Source of the DNA: an uncultured Alphaproteobacteria bacterium
GTDB taxonomy: Bacteria > Pseudomonadota > Alphaproteobacteria > GCA-2731375
Direction: 5' to 3'
DNA: 64,000 nt
NCBI GenBank assembly: GCA_951812805.1
Contig: CATOSZ010000003.1
Span: 822,557 to 886,556, forward strand
Shown: one piece after another, positions 15,809 through 23,475 of the stretch
Numbering within the stretch: position 1 is the stretch's first letter
Layout: each line of letters begins with the position of its first letter
Notes under the pieces: generated by a model
What the model saw: the letters and a program-made list of their open reading frames with translations, nothing else
Databases searched by the model: none
What the model was told of the DNA's origin: nothing
Made by a program: the position numbers and the translations under genes

Positions 15809-15984
15809 TGGTGGACGTCACGGCGATTGTCGACGCGGCGGCTGCCCGGATGGGCAAGGGCGAGTCCGGCATTGCCTGCTTGGTGGATGCGGTGACGCGC
15901 CACGGGCTGGCCGACTACGAGATCCTGGAGTTGATCGCGCGGGCGGCGGAGATCGCCAACCGGCGGCAGGCGGGGGCAATGTGA
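15808..15984 (+). CDS. small early protein, paralogue of 16,746-17,177 C-terminus
   Basis: 58 residues, MVDVTAIVDAAAARMGKGESGIACLVDAVTRHGLADYEILELIARAAEIANRRQ split over the whole length. Start overlaps the HNH stop (TGATG). The C-terminal 50 residues align along their length with the end of the gene at 16,746-17,177 (shared GKG..., ...CL...A..H.L...E.L.LI..A....NRRQ). After it, bases 15,984-16,061 contain a 25-codon frame that ends in the start of the next gene; it could be a leader peptide but is not supported as a gene. Function unknown. Confidence 0.6.
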   Translation: MVDVTAIVDAAAARMGKGESGIACLVDAVTRHGLADYEILELIARAAEIANRRQAGAM

Positions 15985-16057
15985 TGGCGTCCCGCAAGGT
16001 CGACGACAGCGCGGTTGCGCGCGAGCACCCTTCCTTCACCAGACCTGGAGAGATCAG

Positions 16058-16465
16058 ATGACCAAGGATGTTGCATCGACAGAGACCAGCCAGCACGAGG
16101 GCGATCGCGCCCTGCCCGACGCGCCGGCCGAGAAGAATAGCGGTCCCCACGACATGGATCAGGCGGCGCCGCAGGATGCGGTGATCATGCGGCGGGTTGG
16201 GCGCGTGGGGATTTTCGTCGACGGCTTTGTCTACGCGTCGCCGGAACTGGCGCTCCACACCGGCAGCACGGTCACGCTTTCCCGTCCTCCGAAGCCGGGT
16301 TCCAAAGCCTTGGAAGTCTCTGTGCCATCATCGTCTCGAGAGAGGCAATGTGGTCTAGGATGCTGTTCACGCAGCGGTTCGACACTTCGAGTGTCTCGCA
16401 TCGCTCGTCGTAGTGCCCCATCAGCTCGCACCGCCAAGCGGACTCGCACCGGGAGTCGTGTTTGA
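16058..16465 (+). CDS. hypothetical early protein, C-terminus probably replaced
   Basis: The first 70 residues (MTKDVASTETSQHEGDRAL..., then VIMRRVGRVGIFVDGFVYASPELALHTGSTVTL) look like a normal phage protein. From about 16,272 the frame runs antisense through the zinc-ribbon gene at 16,272-16,622 and becomes Ser/Arg rich (SSSRERQCGLGCCSRSGS), which is the look of a non-coding frame. The simplest reading is that insertion of the opposite-strand gene removed the original 3' end. Confidence 0.45.
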   Translation: MTKDVASTETSQHEGDRALPDAPAEKNSGPHDMDQAAPQDAVIMRRVGRVGIFVDGFVYASPELALHTGSTVTLSRPPKPGSKALEVSVPSSSRERQCGLGCCSRSGSTLRVSRIARRSAPSARTAKRTRTGSRV

Positions 16466-16622
16466 TGGCGTGCAGATTGCCTCCGATCAGCCGCTCCTGG
16501 TCGGCGAAATACAGCGTGCACCCGCAGCGCGGGCAGAAATTGTACGGCTCCGTTGTGGCAAAGCAGCAACTCTTCGAAGGACACGCCGCCAAGAATACGA
16601 CACCACTATCATCGTCAGCCAT
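16272..16622 (-). CDS. zinc-ribbon protein on the opposite strand (116 aa)
   Basis: MADDDSGVVFLAACPSKSCC... starts after GGAGGGTGAATTA, a strong ribosome site on the minus strand. Cysteine pairs at CPSKSCC and CPRCGC (FCPRCGCTLYFADQERLIGG) with further Cys in SRCESAWRCELMGHYDERCETLE suggest one or two zinc sites. It is the only minus-strand gene inside the rightward early operon and overlaps the 3' part of the 16,058 frame. No family recognised beyond zinc ribbon; it looks like an inserted accessory gene. Confidence 0.6.
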   Translation of the reverse strand: MADDDSGVVFLAACPSKSCCFATTEPYNFCPRCGCTLYFADQERLIGGNLHAIKHDSRCESAWRCELMGHYDERCETLEVSNRCVNSILDHIASLETMMAQRLPRLWNPASEDGKA

Positions 16623-16745
16623 TAATTCACCCTCCATCGGTTGGTTCGCATCTCCGATGGTAGCGGCGGCGGGGTCCGGCGTCACCATCCCACGCCGGCT
16701 CCCCGCCGCCGCGCGCCCTTCCTTCCCCAGCCCTGGAGAGACGAG

Positions 16746-17177
16746 ATGAGCGACAAGAGCACTGCCGCGCCGACTGGACAAGACAGCGATCCCGATGATC
16801 GTGCGGCGCACATCATCGCCGCAATCGTCGACGACTTAAAGAGCGAAGGACCGGTTGCCGATGCAGTCAGGTTGGCGGTTTCTCGCCCAGAAAAAAATCG
16901 CGTCCCGCCCGAGGCCGCCCAGGCCACCGAAGCGCTCGCGGCCCACGCCGCCGAGGTGGATTCCGCGCCGGGCGTGATCCCGAAAGCCGTCGTGTCCAAC
17001 CTCGATATCGACATGGTTATCCGGGATGCCGTCGAAGCCCTCGGGAAGGGAAAAGCCGCTCCGGACTGCTTGGCGGCGTTCGCCCGAGAACATGCCCTGA
17101 CGAACGAAGAGGTATTGGTGCTGATCGTTCAGGCGGTCGACGTGGTCAATCGCCGCCAAGGGAGCGCAGCGTCTTGA
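16746..17177 (+). CDS. early acidic protein (143 aa), repeat relative of 15,808-15,984
   Basis: MSDKSTAAPTGQDSDPDDRAAHII... with an N-terminal acidic region and two similar helical segments: residues about 18-45 (DDRAAHIIAAIVDDLKSEGPVADAVRLAV) and 85-143 (LDIDMVIRDAVEALGKGKAAPDCLAAFAREHALTNEE...NRRQGSAAS split). The C-terminal half matches the 58-residue protein upstream. Its untranslated leader (CCTTCC...CCTGGAGAGA...ATGA) also matches that of the gene at 16,058. Function unknown. Confidence 0.6.
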   Translation: MSDKSTAAPTGQDSDPDDRAAHIIAAIVDDLKSEGPVADAVRLAVSRPEKNRVPPEAAQATEALAAHAAEVDSAPGVIPKAVVSNLDIDMVIRDAVEALGKGKAAPDCLAAFAREHALTNEEVLVLIVQAVDVVNRRQGSAAS

Positions 17178-17289
17178 TGGCGGCCTCCCATCTCAGGCGC
17201 GCCACATCAAGGCGGGCCTCGGCCTTGCCCTGGGCCGACGCCTCCCCCACCGCCGCGTTTCTTTCCCCACCCTGCCGGAGGGCCGCCTG

Positions 17290-17547
17290 ATGCACGCGGC
17301 CCGCCTCGCTTCCTCGCCCCGGCTCAAGCGCGTGCACGCACTGCTGGCCGACGGCCGCGAGCGCTCGACCTTGGATATCGTGGAGGCGGCGCGGGTCTGC
17401 GCCGTCAATTCCTGCATCGCCGAGCTCCGGGCCAACGGGGCGGAGATCCATTGCCGCCAGATCGTCAACCCGGCGACGCGCGAGCGGATGTGGCTCTACT
17501 GGATGGCGCGGGCAGCCGCATTAACGGATGAGGGAGGTGCGTCGTGA
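17290..17547 (+). CDS. helix-turn-helix protein (winged helix type)
   Basis: 85 residues: MHAARLASSPRLKRVHALLADGRERSTLDIVEAARVCAVNSCIAELRANGAEIHCRQ then a short C-terminal strand ERMWLYWM. The order (helix, turn TLDIVEAARVCAVNSCIAELRANG, wing with IxCRQ) fits the small HTH proteins often encoded in phage and plasmid early regions. It may control the early operon or recruit replication proteins. ATG is reached by a TGATG overlap with a 37-codon frame. Confidence 0.7.
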   Translation: MHAARLASSPRLKRVHALLADGRERSTLDIVEAARVCAVNSCIAELRANGAEIHCRQIVNPATRERMWLYWMARAAALTDEGGAS

Positions 17548-18320
17548 CGGACCGCCCGGATCTCCACCTGGTCGAGGAGGCCGCCAGTGAGGTTGCCGGG
17601 GGCGCGCGGGTCTGGTCGACGCGCGAGGGCTGGCTGGCCGAGGGCCGGCGCCTCGGGTCCCGTGCACGGCGAGACCGCTGGGCGTTGGGCGACTGGGCCG
17701 CGGAAGGCGCGCGCTGCCATGGCGATCTGACGGCAGCCGCGGCGGAGATCGGGTTGTCCGCGGGCGCTTTGTTCAATCTCGCCAGCGTTGCCCGGAAAAT
17801 CAAACCCTCACGCAGGCGTGAGGTTTTGTCCTGGGACCACCACGCGGCGGTAGCGTCGCTGCCCGCGGCGGCAGCCGATCGACTACTAGATCGCGCCGAG
17901 GCGGAGGGCTGGTCGCGCGAGGTCATGCGCGAGGAGGCCCATGCGACCTCGGCCGAGGGTCAACTGGCACGGGCGAGGGCACGGATCGCCGAGCTCGAAG
18001 GCCAGGCAACGAGCGATCCACGGGACCGAACAGCGCGGGCCCGCCACGCCATGGCCCGGCGCCAGGCGCGCGTGCGAGCGCTGCTTGGCGAGGCCGCGCT
18101 GTTGTATCGCGAGATCTTCGACGTACTGAAAGACCCCAAGGCCATTGCCGACGCCCGAGCGCTGCACGGGAACACCGATGTTCGCCGCGCGTTCGAGCGC
18201 ATCATGAACTCGGGGTTGGACAAGTGCGACCGCATCATGCGCGATCGTATTGACCCGGCGCTCAATGCACTCGAGGACGCGACGCGACGTTCGGATGGCG
18301 TTTCGGGACGCGAAGAATGA
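17544..18320 (+). CDS. hypothetical early phage protein with coiled C-terminus (258 aa)
   Basis: Residues about 75-130 hold a pattern seen in several plasmid and phage DNA-associated proteins: AAAEIGLSAGALFNLASVARKIKPSRRREVLSWDHHAAVASLPAAAADRLLDRAEAEGWSREVMREE (a helix-turn-helix-like step followed by WDHHAAVASLP). C-terminal part is a basic coil (ARARARIAELEGQ..., RARHAMARRQARVRALLGEAALLYREIFDVL). Start overlaps the previous stop. Probably binds DNA; specific role unknown. Confidence 0.6.
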   Translation: MTDRPDLHLVEEAASEVAGGARVWSTREGWLAEGRRLGSRARRDRWALGDWAAEGARCHGDLTAAAAEIGLSAGALFNLASVARKIKPSRRREVLSWDHHAAVASLPAAAADRLLDRAEAEGWSREVMREEAHATSAEGQLARARARIAELEGQATSDPRDRTARARHAMARRQARVRALLGEAALLYREIFDVLKDPKAIADARALHGNTDVRRAFERIMNSGLDKCDRIMRDRIDPALNALEDATRRSDGVSGREE

Positions 18321-18976
18321 GCATGGGGGATTTGGTGCGACAGGATCTGCCATGGTGGGACTTGGCTCCAGAATTATCGCCCTATGCGACGGCGCTCGAT
18401 CGGGCGGTGCGGCGGCTCGAGATCGCGGAATACGCGATCGGAGGGCGTGGCCCGCGTGATGGCATCCGCGAATCCGCCACGTTGACCGGCTGGGATTTTG
18501 GCGTGAAACCGGCGGCGGTGCGCCGGTTGTGCGCGCGCGTATGGAGCCTGCCGGTGAGGGATTGGCTGCCGGTGCTGCTGGCGGATGAGCCGCCGGCCTA
18601 TATCAGTGGCGAGGAGCGGCGATTGACGGCTGCCCTCTACGCGCAGCGTTTCCAGGGTGGCCGGCGCCCTGGCGTTGGCGATGCCCGTGCCGCCGAAGTT
18701 TTCGCGTGCTTCTCTGTTTCGGCGAGCGTGATCGGTCGTGCGCGTCGCTCGCTTGTGTTCTGGCCTTCGGAGGACCGGCTCTGGTCGGCTCTCGGACGAA
18801 AGACGGAACCGGCACCCTACGGCCTGCGGAAGGAAATCGAGGCCTTCGGTCTCTATATCCGGCACGATACGGAACCGGAAATTGCGTCGCGGGCCCTGGG
18901 TCGCCTGCATGGTGTCGCCGCGCCTCCGGATCTTGTGAGGCAGTGGACAGGCCAAATTCAGGCGGTGTGCCCGTGA
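18317..18976 (+). CDS. hypothetical early phage protein (219 aa)
   Basis: MSMGDLVRQDLPWWDLAPELSPYATALDRAVRRLEIAEYAIGG... is Trp/Arg rich with no membrane segment and no recognised motif. It is the gene directly before the transposase and overlaps both neighbours, so it is co-translated with transposition genes. A transposition or replication accessory role is a guess from position. Confidence 0.6.
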   Translation: MSMGDLVRQDLPWWDLAPELSPYATALDRAVRRLEIAEYAIGGRGPRDGIRESATLTGWDFGVKPAAVRRLCARVWSLPVRDWLPVLLADEPPAYISGEERRLTAALYAQRFQGGRRPGVGDARAAEVFACFSVSASVIGRARRSLVFWPSEDRLWSALGRKTEPAPYGLRKEIEAFGLYIRHDTEPEIASRALGRLHGVAAPPDLVRQWTGQIQAVCP

Positions 18977-20859
18977 TGCGTCTCGCCGCCAGGCCGGGCG
19001 GTAAGGGCCCCTGCACAACCCCTGACCCGGTCGTTCCCGGCCCTGTCACGCCCCCTGAACCGGCTTCCGGTCTCCGGGCGGGTCAACAGCCCAGCCCCCC
19101 GGCGGCCGCGCCCGATGCCCCAGCGCCCTCGACAGCTTCGCCCGCCGCCTGGGAGACCGCCGACGAGGCGAACCGCGAGCGGGCGCGGGCGCGCCTGGCG
19201 GCGGTGGTGCGTTCAGACGCCTTACATGCGGCCGGCATGCCGCGCGGCGAGGCCGACCGGGTGGCGGCCGGGGAGAGCGGCGTTTCGCCCCAGGCGGTCG
19301 CCGGCTGGCGCCGCCGGGTGGCGGGCCTGCCCGCCGGCGGCCGCGTGGCCGCGCTGCTGGACCGGCCGGGCCGGGGCCGGCGGGCCGCGCTCGACCTCGC
19401 CCCGGAGATGGCCGAGACGGTCGAGGCCCTGCTCACCGCCGGCGGCAAGCACTGCACGGCGAGCCATGCCCGCCGGGTCCTCGCCGCGCGCTTCGGCGAG
19501 GGCGTCACGATACCCACGATATCCGCGATTACGCGCTGGATGCGGCGCTTCCGGGCCGAGCGGGCCCGCGAGCTCTCGGCGGTCCGGCGGCCCGACCGCC
19601 ACCGGGGCGCGCGCATGCCGGCCTTCGGGCGCGGCGGCGGCGACGCGTTCGCGCTGAACGCGCTCTGGGAACTGGATTCGACCCCGGCCGACGCGATCTG
19701 CGCCGACCCGCTCACCGGCGAGTTCCGCCGGTATGCCGTCGTCGGCTGCATCGACGTGTTCAGCCGCCGGGCCATGGTGCTGGTGACGCCGACCAGCCGC
19801 GCGGTGGCGATCGCGGCGCTGTTGCGGCGCTGCCTGCTGGAATGGGGCGTGCCGCTCGCCGTGAAGACGGACCGGGGCAATGACTACGTCAGCCAGCACG
19901 TCACCCGGGTCCTGGCCGACCTGGAGATCGAGCACGATATCTGCCCGCCCTACACGCCCGAGGCCAAGCCCTATATCGAGCGGTTCTTCGGCACGCTGAC
20001 ACGGGACCTGTTCGCCCACCTGCCGGGCTTCACCGGGCACAATGTCGCCGAGGCCCAGGCGCTGCGAGAGCGCGAGGCCTTCGCCACGCGGCGCGGCAAG
20101 AAGAAAAGCAAGAAGGCCGGCGCCGAGAAGAGCGAAGAGCGGGCGGCCTTCGAGCTCCACTTGACGGCCGACGAGCTGCAGCGGCGCTGCGATCTCTGGC
20201 TGTCGTCCGAATACGAAGTGCGCGGCCACCGTGGCCTCGACGGCGAGAGCCCCCGCCAGCGCGCCGCCTCGTGGACCGGCGAGGTGCGCTGGATCGAGAC
20301 CCCGCGCGCGCTCGACGCCCTGTTGGCGCCGGCGGCGGGCCAGAGCGGCACGCGCGTTGTCACGAAGAAGGGCATCTCGGTCGGCGGCATTCGCTACATC
20401 GCGGCGGAGCTCGGGCCGCACATCAAGGAGCGGGTGCGGATCCGCGAGGACGCCGCCGACCCGGGCCGCCTGCACGTCTACCGGATGGACGGCAGGTTCC
20501 TCTGTATCGCCGAGGACCCGGGCCGCACCGGCCTGTCCTTGCGCCAGACGGCCCTGGAGGCCAAGGCGCTGGCCAGGCGGCACGACCGGGTGGCCCGGGC
20601 CCATTCCCGCAAGCTGCTGCGCCGGCGCAAGCCGGAGGCGGCGATGGACGAGGTCTTGGCGCATGGCGAGGCCGAGGCCTCGAAGATCGTCGTCCTGCCC
20701 CGCGCGGGCACGGCGCACGAGACACCGGCGCTGCAACAGGCGGCCCGGGCCGCCGAGGCCACCGAGAGCGCGGCCCGCGCCGCCGATCCGACGACCCCGC
20801 CGCGCGGCGGCCGCGCGCTCGCCGCCGCCGCCAAGCTCTATCTGGAGGACGAGACATGA
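18976..20859 (+). CDS. A: MuA-type DDE transposase
   Basis: 627 residues from ATG 18,976 (sharing its A with the preceding TGA). It catalyses strand transfer of the phage ends for integration and replicative transposition. N-terminal DNA-binding part (residues about 60-210) with HTH segments; catalytic core with Asp234 (WELDSTPADA), Asp299 (VKTDRGNDYVSQH) and Glu335 (EAKPYIERFFGTL); C-terminal beta domain (VVTKKGISVGGIRYIAAELG) and a basic tail (KALARRHDRVARAHSRKLLRRRK) likely contacting MuB. Length is close to Mu A (663). Confidence 0.95.
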   Translation: MRLAARPGGKGPCTTPDPVVPGPVTPPEPASGLRAGQQPSPPAAAPDAPAPSTASPAAWETADEANRERARARLAAVVRSDALHAAGMPRGEADRVAAGESGVSPQAVAGWRRRVAGLPAGGRVAALLDRPGRGRRAALDLAPEMAETVEALLTAGGKHCTASHARRVLAARFGEGVTIPTISAITRWMRRFRAERARELSAVRRPDRHRGARMPAFGRGGGDAFALNALWELDSTPADAICADPLTGEFRRYAVVGCIDVFSRRAMVLVTPTSRAVAIAALLRRCLLEWGVPLAVKTDRGNDYVSQHVTRVLADLEIEHDICPPYTPEAKPYIERFFGTLTRDLFAHLPGFTGHNVAEAQALREREAFATRRGKKKSKKAGAEKSEERAAFELHLTADELQRRCDLWLSSEYEVRGHRGLDGESPRQRAASWTGEVRWIETPRALDALLAPAAGQSGTRVVTKKGISVGGIRYIAAELGPHIKERVRIREDAADPGRLHVYRMDGRFLCIAEDPGRTGLSLRQTALEAKALARRHDRVARAHSRKLLRRRKPEAAMDEVLAHGEAEASKIVVLPRAGTAHETPALQQAARAAEATESAARAADPTTPPRGGRALAAAAKLYLEDET

Positions 20860-21842
20860 GCACCATCACGCCGATCCGCGACCCCGCGCCCACCCCGGAC
20901 GCGCCCGACACAATCGAGGCGGCCCGTCTTGCTGCCGCCCAGGCCTGCGAGGCCGAGCTCCAGGCGCGCGGCCTGTCGCGCGGCCGGGCGGCGCGGGAGA
21001 TCGACATCTCCGCCCCGCGCCTCTCGCGCTGGCTCGCGGGCACCTACCCGGCGGCGGGGGTGCCGGGGACCACGGCCAGGGTCGAGGCCTGGCTGGCCCG
21101 GATCGCCGAGGGCGACGCGCTCTCCATCGCCGGCGCCGGGCTCGACCGGCACGCCCGGCTGGAGGCGACGCGGGACGTCCACGCCGCGCTGGCCCAGGCC
21201 CAGGCGACCGGCGACGTGGCCCTGGTGACCGGCCCGTCGGGCGCCGGCAAGACCTGGGCGGCGCAACGTTACTGCGCGCGGCGGGCCAGCGCGATCTATC
21301 TCGAGGTCTGCGGCGCCACGGTGAGCCATGCCGGCCTGCTCGGCCTGGTGGCCGAGGCGGTGGGCGCGGGCCCGCGCCATGCCTCGGCGCTGGCGGCGCG
21401 GATCGCCGCCGTCGCCGCGCTGCGGGACCGGGGCGCCCTGCTGGTGGTCGACGAGGCGCACCACCTCTCGGCCGCCCTGGTCGACGACCTACGCCGAGTG
21501 CGCGACATGTCGGGGGCCGGGCTGGCGCTGATCGGCGGCGCGGGCCTGGCCATGACGGTGGCGAGCCGGGCGGAGATCGCCGGACGGATCGGCGCGCGGC
21601 TGACACTGAAGGCGGCGGCGGAGACAGACGTGCGAGCGCTCGCCCAGAACGTGTTGGGCCGGCGCCCGGACAAGGCCGAACGCGCGGCGCTGCTGGCCGC
21701 GGCGCGGGGTCCCGGCGGACTGCATGCGCTGCGCCGCCTGCTGACCCGGGCCTGGACCATAGCGCGGGCCGAGGGAATGGAGCACATCGGCCGGGAAGAG
21801 CTGCTCGCCGCCGCCGAGGACGGCGCGGGAGGTGGGGTATGA
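20856..21842 (+). CDS. B: MuB-type transposition ATPase (AAA)
   Basis: 328 residues. N-terminal HTH (LSRGRAAREIDISAPRLSRWLAGTYPA), then AAA ATPase with Walker A GPSGAGKT at 126-133 and Walker B LLVVDEAHH near 195-203, followed by a sensor-like ALIGGAGLAMTV. It should bind target DNA, deliver it to the transposase and confer target immunity. ATGA overlap with A. Residues 203-328 resemble the MuB/TniB C-terminal helical part. Confidence 0.93.
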   Translation: MSTITPIRDPAPTPDAPDTIEAARLAAAQACEAELQARGLSRGRAAREIDISAPRLSRWLAGTYPAAGVPGTTARVEAWLARIAEGDALSIAGAGLDRHARLEATRDVHAALAQAQATGDVALVTGPSGAGKTWAAQRYCARRASAIYLEVCGATVSHAGLLGLVAEAVGAGPRHASALAARIAAVAALRDRGALLVVDEAHHLSAALVDDLRRVRDMSGAGLALIGGAGLAMTVASRAEIAGRIGARLTLKAAAETDVRALAQNVLGRRPDKAERAALLAAARGPGGLHALRRLLTRAWTIARAEGMEHIGREELLAAAEDGAGGGV

Positions 21843-22099
21843 GGGCCCGGCGGGCGATTCCCCCGGGGCCCGGGGACTGCCTTCGGGGGATGGCCACGTC
21901 GCCGGGCGTGCCTTGCGACCGCGCCCTTCTCTGGCGCGGCCTGGCGGTCTTCCTAGGGGAGGGGTGCGGCACGCCAGCCTTCCGGGCCGCCGTCGTGGCC
22001 GAACTGGCCGGGCTGGCCCGGCGCTGTGGGGAGGTGGATCTGGCCGATGCCTGGGAGGTCGAGGCCGGGGCGATGCGCGCGGCGGGAGACGGCTCATGA
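21839..22099 (+). CDS. hypothetical small phage protein (86 aa)
   Basis: MRARRAIPPGPGDCLRGMATSPGVPCDRALLWRGLAVFLGEGCG..., a Cys- and Arg-containing protein with a helix FRAAVVAELAGLARRCGEVDLADAWEVEAGAM. It overlaps the B stop and the start of the IS21-interrupted gene. No recognised family. Last gene before the IS21 insertion. Confidence 0.6.
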   Translation: MRARRAIPPGPGDCLRGMATSPGVPCDRALLWRGLAVFLGEGCGTPAFRAAVVAELAGLARRCGEVDLADAWEVEAGAMRAAGDGS

Positions 22100-22181
22100 T
22101 CGCCCACGACTGTCAATCAGCATTTAATTCTGACCCCCTATCGGCGTGCAAAATTGACCCCCCCCCCCTTGCTTCGACGGA

Positions 22182-22288
22182 GGTTGTCCCGGTAGTCCAC
22201 GGGAGGGCCCCGCGCGGCTTCGTGTAGCGCTTTGCGTTACGCGGAGCGAAGCCGCGTGGGAGGGGCCTGTGGGCCCACCGGGACAACC
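22182..22288. repeat. 107-nt imperfect hairpin inside the IS21
   Basis: Outer arms GGTTGTCCCGGT (22,182-22,193) and ACCGGGACAACC (22,277-22,288) are perfect complements; inner arms CGCGGCTTCG (22,213-22,222) and CGAAGCCGCG (22,247-22,256) are also perfect, with further GC pairing between. A run of 11 C lies just upstream (22,158-22,168). No coding capacity. It may be a small non-autonomous repeat element or a structured RNA captured by the IS. Confidence 0.7.
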
Positions 22289-22351
22289 GGGCCGGCGGCG
22301 GAACGTGGGGATCAGGTGGGGTTCTTGAAGTGGCAATGAGCTTTTGAAGTA

Positions 22352-22653
22352 GTGTCCAGACTGTTCTGCAAGTTTGTCATGGCTGCCGATGAGGGCCACC
22401 GGCATGCCTGGCGCGGAGATTTCGATTGCTCGGAGCGCCAGGCATGCCGAGCCGCCGTCAGGCGGCTTTCTGGATGCGTTCGCTTTTGCTCTCCTTGAGA
22501 TGGATCATGTTGAGCTAGCGGTTGGCATCCAGCCAGTCCTCATGGATTTCGATCGCGAGAGCCCGGACCAGCCGGAGGCAGCTCATCCACCCCATCGGCC
22601 CGGACTTGTGCCCCAGCTACGAAACCCCTTTTGCAGAACAATCTGTACAGGAC
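22352..22653 (-). pseudogene. internally deleted IS256-family remnant
   Basis: Terminal inverted repeats: GTGTCCAGACTGTTCTGCAA at 22,352 and, on the other strand, GTCCTGTACAGATTGTTCTG from 22,653. Between them the minus strand encodes an IS256/Mutator transposase C-terminus (RLVRALAIEIHEDWLDANR, a stop, then LNMIHLKESKSERIQKAA). Almost the whole transposase gene is missing. It sits inside the IS21 passenger segment. Confidence 0.7.
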
Positions 22654-22681
22654 CCGTTTTGATTTGCCCGCCTTTGCGATG

Positions 22682-22730
22682 AAAGCCCCCAGGCTGATTG
22701 GCTCCATATAGCGGATCAGCCTGGGGCTTT
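22682..22730 (-). terminator. hairpin after istB
   Basis: Arms AAAGCCCCCAGGCTGAT (22,682-22,698) and ATCAGCCTGGGGCTTT (22,715-22,730) pair over 16 bases with one bulged C and a 16-base loop. It begins 13 bases beyond the istB stop on the transcribed strand, where a terminator is expected; a T-run is short. Confidence 0.6.
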
Positions 22731-22743
22731 GCTTACAGGGCGG

Positions 22744-23475
22744 CTACTTTTGTCGTCGCTGTTTGCTTTGTGCGAAGCGGTAAGACATGTTGCCTGTTTC
22801 GATGATTGCGCAGTGATGCGTTACACGATCCAGCAACGCGGTTGTCATTTTTGCATCTCCGAAGACGGAGACCCATTCCCCGAACTCCAGATTGGTGGTG
22901 ATGATGACGCTGGTCTTCTCATAGAGTTTGCTGATCAGGTGGAACAAGAGCGCACCGCCGGATTTGGGGAATGGGATATAGCCCAGTTCGTCGATGATGA
23001 CGCAATCCATGGCCGTCAGTTGCCGGATGATCTTGCCGGCGTTGCCTTCGGCCTGTTCCTTGATCAGCGCATTGATCAGATCGACGGCGTTGAAGAAACG
23101 GACCTTCTTTCCCTGATTGATCAACAGCGTCCCCAGAGCAATGGCGATGTGGGTTTTGCCCGTACCGGTTCCGCCCACCAGAATGAGGTTGTGGGCCTCC
23201 TGGGTGAACTGCCCTGAGCAGAAGGGGTCGATTTGCGCTTGGGTGACGGCGGCTAGGCCGTAATCGAAAGTGGCGAAGTCCTTATGGTGGGGGAACTTCG
23301 AGGCCCGCATTTGGTGCTGGATAGAGCGCACCCGGCGCTCTACAGTCTCGGCGTCGATCAGTTGCTTTATCGCAGTGGTCAGACTTGGCGGCTTGCGCGC
23401 GGCCAGCAAAGCTTCGGCGCAAGCCGCCATTCCATACAGCCTCAGGGCGATCAGTTGGTCTATCAAAGCTTTCAT
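22744..23475 (-). CDS. istB: IS21 ATP-binding protein IstB
   Basis: 243 residues from ATG 23,475, overlapping the istA stop (ATGA). DnaC/DnaA-like helper ATPase of IS21 transposition: Walker [10 protein letters not shown] and the downstream [12 protein letters not shown] Walker B with [20 protein letters not shown]-terminal helical region [24 protein letters not shown] is typical for IstB. Appears intact. Confidence 0.95.
   Translation of the reverse strand: MKALIDQLIALRLYGMAACAEALLAARKPPSLTTAIKQLIDAETVERRVRSIQHQMRASKFPHHKDFATFDYGLAAVTQAQIDPFCSGQFTQEAHNLILVGGTGTGKTHIAIALGTLLINQGKKVRFFNAVDLINALIKEQAEGNAGKIIRQLTAMDCVIIDELGYIPFPKSGGALLFHLISKLYEKTSVIITTNLEFGEWVSVFGDAKMTTALLDRVTHHCAIIETGNMSYRFAQSKQRRQK

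Larger units (their letters stand above)
16023..17292 (+). repeat. three related translation leaders before ATG 16,058, 16,746, 17,290
   Basis: Short leaders upstream of three starts look derived from one another: CCCTTCCTTCACCAGACCTG (then GAGAGATCAGATG) at 16,029-16,060, CCCTTCCTTCCCCAGCCCTG (then GAGAGACGAGATG) before 16,746, and a weaker version TTTCTTTCCCCACCCTGCCG (then GAGGGCCGCCTGATG) before 17,290. Together with the paralogous proteins this supports duplication of a leader-gene unit. Frames of 25 codons (15,984-16,061) and 37 codons (17,177-17,290) precede two of the starts and may be translated for coupling. Confidence 0.5.

Noticed and set aside
20866-22116. Minus strand frame of 416 codons opposite the MuB-type gene
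   Set aside because: Arg/Pro-rich shadow; MuB Walker motifs are on the other strand.
22158-22168. Run of 11 C as a biological slippery site
   Set aside because: Lies in non-coding IS21 DNA; could be a sequencing or assembly length error, and no frame uses it.
22374-22682. + strand frame of 102 codons within the IS21 passenger
   Set aside because: It runs antisense to the IS256 transposase fragment and spans its inverted ends; no protein features.
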